This document shows, in pieces, positions 59,991 to 64,000 of a DNA stretch of 64,000 nt. Source of the DNA: Calliopsis andreniformis. Taxonomy: Eukaryota > Arthropoda > Insecta > Hymenoptera > Andrenidae. The stretch spans positions 10,766,961-10,830,960 of the forward strand of contig NC_135071.1 in the NCBI RefSeq assembly GCF_051401765.1, given 5' to 3'. How positions within the stretch are numbered: the stretch's first letter is position 1; each line of letters starts with the position of its first letter. Below the pieces are notes generated by a model. That model made no database searches, was not told where the DNA came from, and saw nothing but the letters and a program-made list of their open reading frames with translations. The translations under genes and the position numbers were made by a program.

Positions 59991-61889
59991 ATCAATTTTT
60001 CTGAGAATCATTTTTGCCCTGGATCATCCCTTTTGAGAGGTCTTCATTAATTGTAACTTTCTGTTCGAATAATATCACATTACAATCTGTCATTTTATTT
60101 CAATGTCGAAGCGTGTGTCAGATGTGCTCATTTATCTCTAATTTCTGCCAATTGCGTGTTCAATTTTAAATTTGGTTTGTATTCTCTTTACGTTTCGATG
60201 TTGTCTCTTTAAAAACGGATCGACTTGAAGATTGCGAATCAATGGCAAAAGTTTTATCTTTGGACAGTTTTCCTATACCCCAACGCCTTGCGTTCCCATG
60301 TGGCCTCAATAACTCGTATACGAGAAATATTGTATCGAATAGTGGATGTCAGTCATGGAAATAAATGAGAAAGTAACTAACACCAGAACTAATTAATAAA
60401 TACTCATATCTTCTCAACAATAAACTGAACCTCCAGACTTCTATTCTTTTCCGACTAAAAGTGTAAGTGTTCGAGACTGCTTCTCCAAAAACAAAAGCAA
60501 ATGCTTGCTTTACAATCTCTTGTTGTAAAATCTCTCTGCTACTGAAGTAGTATGTAGTATCTTGTTAAGTGAACATGTTGCACAGTCAGTCCAAGACTCG
60601 CGCCGAAATCTTTGAAGCAAATTAACATTCTTGGCCGTTCATCGACTGAGAACATTCATTACACGTGTGAAGGATTTTAAAGCAGTTTGATTGCAGACAC
60701 AGTTGGACTCTTCCTTCTCGTTGCAAGGTAACCTGGCGTAAACTGGCCTAGCTGTTGTTTTTTGTTCCAGTCTTCCTCGTTACACCCTCGCTCTAGATTT
60801 AATTGGCAGATACGCGTTGTTTCGTGAAAGCTGCTGAAAAACGAATCTCGATTTTCGTCCATCGTCCCCGCTGAAATTTATACGGCAATTCGAGCACGCT
60901 CGCTCTTCTCGTCGCGTCGCTGTGAAATTATGTGAATCGTCGTTCACGTTTCTTTGATGCCCACTCCCTCGTTCGCTCGATGGATTCAGTGTTATTTCTC
61001 TCTTTCTGTCTGCAGAAGTAACAAAGTCAGTTTTGAACATATTTCCGCGATACTTTGAATGATAAAAAGAGGGCGATTGATTTTAATGTATCAGTGTTTA
61101 AGAAGTGTTCGGTATCGTGTCTTTTTGTACATTCCAAATTTGTGTATTTTTGATAAGCAGAAGGAAATCATAAGTTTTCGTAATGGCTAGAGATATTTTA
61201 GTATAATGAAATTATTAAAAGGAGTGCAGAAATAAATAATTTAACTGTTTTAAATGTTTCATAGTCTATTTGATATATCATTAATAGTAACGACTTTATT
61301 AAACTTTCTACTGCAATGAAAATTGACAGTCATAACAGAACTATTAAAACATTCTGTTTGAATCGTGACTACACGATATGAAGATTTAACACATTTTACA
61401 GTACCTGTATTATTAAAATGGCATTGCCTGTTTTCTGAATTTTGTTTAAAAACACTTTTAAATATACTGTGATACCACAAATAAGTAGAAGTAAGATAAT
61501 AATACTTGAAGCCGAAAACTATGGATCACATCTGAAAGATCGAAAAAACTTAATAAATAGAGTTTTTACAAAAAAAATCTGGTAACATTTGTCAGTAAAT
61601 CTGATAAAATAAAAAAAAAAAGAAGAAAAAATTCAAAAACACGTTGCAATCCAGTTGGGTATCGATTAACTCACCCCTTGAATTGCATCCCCCAGATCTC
61701 TTTTTTCCACAGAATTATTCACGAGCGAGCGAACCATTTAATAAACTCACAGGGAAGCGCGAAATCGCAATCACGACCCTGACACATCACACGTGTGTCC
61801 TACACCGTGTTCTGGCGGCTGGGACAGTGGGAGAGCATGAAATGCGCATGAAGGGAAAATAAGGGTTGGTACACAGAATCGAATTATAA
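59991..61889. other. Intronic stretch with GC-richer patches at 60,700-61,020 and 61,640-61,860
   Basis: No recognisable product in the small frames there. An A-rich run (AAAATAAAAAAAAAAAGAAG) lies at about 61,607-61,626. Confidence 0.4.
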
Positions 61890-62400
61890 AAGGGTTGTTT
61901 CTTCCTGCACGCTCTCCTGCTTTTTCAAACCAATTTCGCCTGTCATCCTCTGTCTGTCATTTGAACATTCTCATTCCCTACTTTCTCTCGTATTTTTCTC
62001 GTTTATATAGCTATCTATTGTTGTATTTTTTCTTTCATCTTGTTTATTTGCAAGGTGAAACGAGATGATGAATTCGTCATACATTTTTTATTACTCCTCT
62101 CGCGCCTAATCTATGTAGTTTCCTATATATTCTTGCCCCTTTGTAGTTTATTTAATTATTTACATATTTGTCCTTTGTTTCACTCTTATATTACTTTCAC
62201 CATCCTCTATCCTCGGAACTGTATTCTGTATATTATATGCCTTCGTGCACTCTACTTCTTCCTACTCTCTCTACGATAATTTTCCTTTTATTTCGTTTTA
62301 CCTAGCGCATTCTGCTTGTCCTCTTCTTCTATTTTTATTTTCTTCTGTTTTTCTATTACTTGCACTCTCACTTATTTCCACACTTCGATATTATTCGAAT
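61890..62400 (+). other. Long pyrimidine-skewed tract
   Basis: For about 500 bp the + strand is dominated by T and C (repeated TTTCTC, TCTTC, CCTCT, TTTTC), with few purine runs. The 79-codon frame at 62,040-62,279 (F, L, Y, I rich) is a consequence. May act as a DNA-structure or transcription-related element; function unknown. Confidence 0.45.
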
Positions 62401-63080
62401 AAAATTATGAAATGATGGGTGAATTGCTATTCTATTTAAAATAGTTCATTATAAAGGAAATATTACTTACAAAATATAATTACTGGTTCCAAATTTTTGT
62501 TGTAATCAAAGCTAAAAACTTTTAGCAAAACTAAAAACTCATTCAAATAACAGTCAACTCTACTCACTTCGTTATTCCTATTTTATTATCAATTCGACTG
62601 ATTTTTCGCTCAAGTTCGTTCTTTCATTCGTCTTCTGACGCACATTCGCAAGCGATGAAAAATGAAGGGAGCATGATGGTGAACGCGATAGAGCGAGAGA
62701 AAAGGGAAGCAAAGTTACAAAAAACGTTGAAGGGAAACGTGAAAGCTGAGGAACGAACGAGAGAGAAAGAAGAATCATTCTCTGCTATTTCGATTCTCCC
62801 GCTACGTGCTCGAATGAAATATTTAATAAACTCGTTACGCGACTATTGGCGACTGCGAGCCCGCAGACATGGCTGCGTAATAAATTGCCGACGAATACTT
62901 TCCCAGCAACTGCCCCCAGCTTTTCAACATCGTCTCGATCTAGCCACTTTCCACCATTCAACTTATTCTCGAGCCCCTGAAATTTTCATTCCGCTGCTAT
63001 CCGGTTTTGGCATTTTTCCTGCCGTTTCCAGTTTCTAGTCTCATACATTCGATTTTCCCCCGTTGAGTCGCTTTTGTTAC
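62401..63080. other. Purine-rich then GC-richer intronic patch
   Basis: 62,655-62,790 is purine-rich on the + strand (GAGAGAAAAGGGAAG-like), the opposite skew to the tract before it. A 127-codon ATG frame (62,655-63,038) spans it; its K/E/R-rich start simply follows the purine bias. Not called as a gene. Confidence 0.35.
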
Positions 63081-64000
63081 GAAAAGAAATTAACTCTTCC
63101 ATTGCTGTTCTCTAACTTTGTGCAGCTACTTTCTCACGCAAAAAGTTTCCCTTTGAAGCAGTGGTAACGAGTAGGTTGAATGAGGCTTTTTATATTTGCT
63201 CTGTTCGCAGATGTTATTTATTTGTTTGCGGAAAATGAGGTAGAATGTAGGCACCAAGGAAGAAATGCTTCTACATTGTCACTTGTCTTTTTATATAGGA
63301 GTGTGTTGCCTTTTTACATTTTTCATTGGCCAGGTGCAATTAAAATTTATTTGAAATGAGAATACGAAACCTATTTTACGAGGGTAGATTATCAAAGGCG
63401 GACTCAAGGTTTCGTATTAACAGCGAACTGTGATAAAAGATGTGCTACGTTTTTACTGAAGGGGTTTTTGTGTAATTATTAAAATCCTTGTGTAAATAAG
63501 TACGTAGTATTTAACAAAGTCGAGCATGGAAAGATAATTTTAAGGAATGAATTATTTCAAGTGTTATATTGTCTGTATTTTAAAAACGACTGAGAAAAGA
63601 TATAAATAATATATTTATTTCATCTCATTAAAAAAATCTATTGTGTGTTTAAATAAGTAAATGCAGGGTTATTTGAAAACAGTTTTGATCAAATAACGCA
63701 ATCTAGTTAACTAAATTTTCAGATAACACTTTAAACTTGTAAGCTTAACTAATTGAAGTCACCATGTAAAATGGCTGACTCCACCTACATGAAGCTCACT
63801 CTCGGTAATATACAACCAGGAATTACTGTGTTTGTAATACGTGATATTAGCGGTATTGAGTGAGTTTAATTAGGATTACTGATTAAAGTGCACTTTGATT
63901 AAAGACAGAATTACTGTACTGCAACAAAATTTATTGATGTTATTACTTTGTATGGTGCACAGTCCATTCCAGTGTTCCTATTTCGTTGCGTCGTATGTAA
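63081..64000. other. Intronic non-coding stretch to window end
   Basis: AT-rich, no supported feature. Confidence 0.45.

Larger units (their letters stand above)
31251..64000 (+). other. Presumed intron 2 (continues past the window)
   Basis: Starts with the consensus donor GTAAGT at 31,251. No phase-compatible exon with convincing splice sites and coding character was found in the remaining 32.7 kb, so the next exon is either beyond 64,000 or too small to see by eye. An unrelated gene beginning within this span cannot be excluded but none is supported. Confidence 0.5.

Noticed and set aside
62655..63038. 127-codon ATG frame with a K/E/R-rich start
   Set aside because: Amino-acid make-up follows a purine-rich tract; no domain or splice evidence.
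1..64000. tRNA, rRNA, CRISPR or bacterial operon features
   Set aside because: No cloverleaf with a GGTTCGAATCC-type box B, no regular spaced repeats and no ribosome-binding-site-led gene clusters were seen; the DNA has eukaryotic gene structure.

Overview
The window reads as a piece of an AT-rich insect nuclear genome, most likely a hymenopteran (bee, ant or wasp). Grounds: AT-rich DNA broken by short GC/CpG-rich patches, a capped-exon-like CpG-rich leader, canonical GT/AG introns of tens of kilobases, mariner- and piggyBac-like miniature elements, and a repeat starting CAGGGTGTTCG that I associate with Hymenoptera from memory. Nothing prokaryotic (operons, ribosome binding sites, CRISPR, phage genes) is visible. 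Nearly all of the longer open frames lie in GC-rich patches where several frames are open at once, and I do not treat them as genes.

One gene start is well supported, on the + strand. A CpG-rich promoter/leader region (about 10,540-11,463) runs into an ATG at 11,464. Eleven coding bases later there is a consensus donor (11,475). After an intron of 19,705 bp, an acceptor at 31,178-31,179 opens a 71-bp exon (31,180-31,250) that closes with another consensus donor. The splice joins in frame to give 27 residues that form a textbook signal peptide (MWPR + hydrophobic core + ANA cleavage site + DFFGERK). The gene therefore codes for a secreted or membrane protein. Its identity cannot be read from 27 residues, and no later exon is recognisable in the remaining 32.7 kb, which looks like intron 2. 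The leader carries four short upstream ORFs, the last two packed against the main ATG.

Layout: 1-10,540 is upstream non-coding DNA holding several miniature transposable elements (2.5, 5.3, 6.1, possibly 6.6, and 10.0 kb). 10,540-11,474 is the promoter and exon 1. 11,475-31,179 is intron 1, with a tiny TTAA-flanked palindrome (18.6 kb), a CpG-rich exon-like island (20.0-20.4 kb), a 278-bp terminal-inverted-repeat element (22.6 kb), and a decayed LINE reverse-transcriptase C-terminus on the minus strand (23.8-24.2 kb). 31,180-31,250 is exon 2. 31,251-64,000 is presumed intron 2, with a duplicated 180-bp segment at 33.6 and 42.3 kb, a fold-back element at 44.0-44.45 kb, a second copy of the 2.5-kb hairpin repeat at 50.3 kb, and many GC-rich or pyrimidine-skewed islands that could be regulatory.

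No previously undescribed multi-gene system is evident. The most interesting items are the split signal-peptide gene with its overlapping uORFs, the A-B-A' duplication, and the set of palindromic miniature elements.
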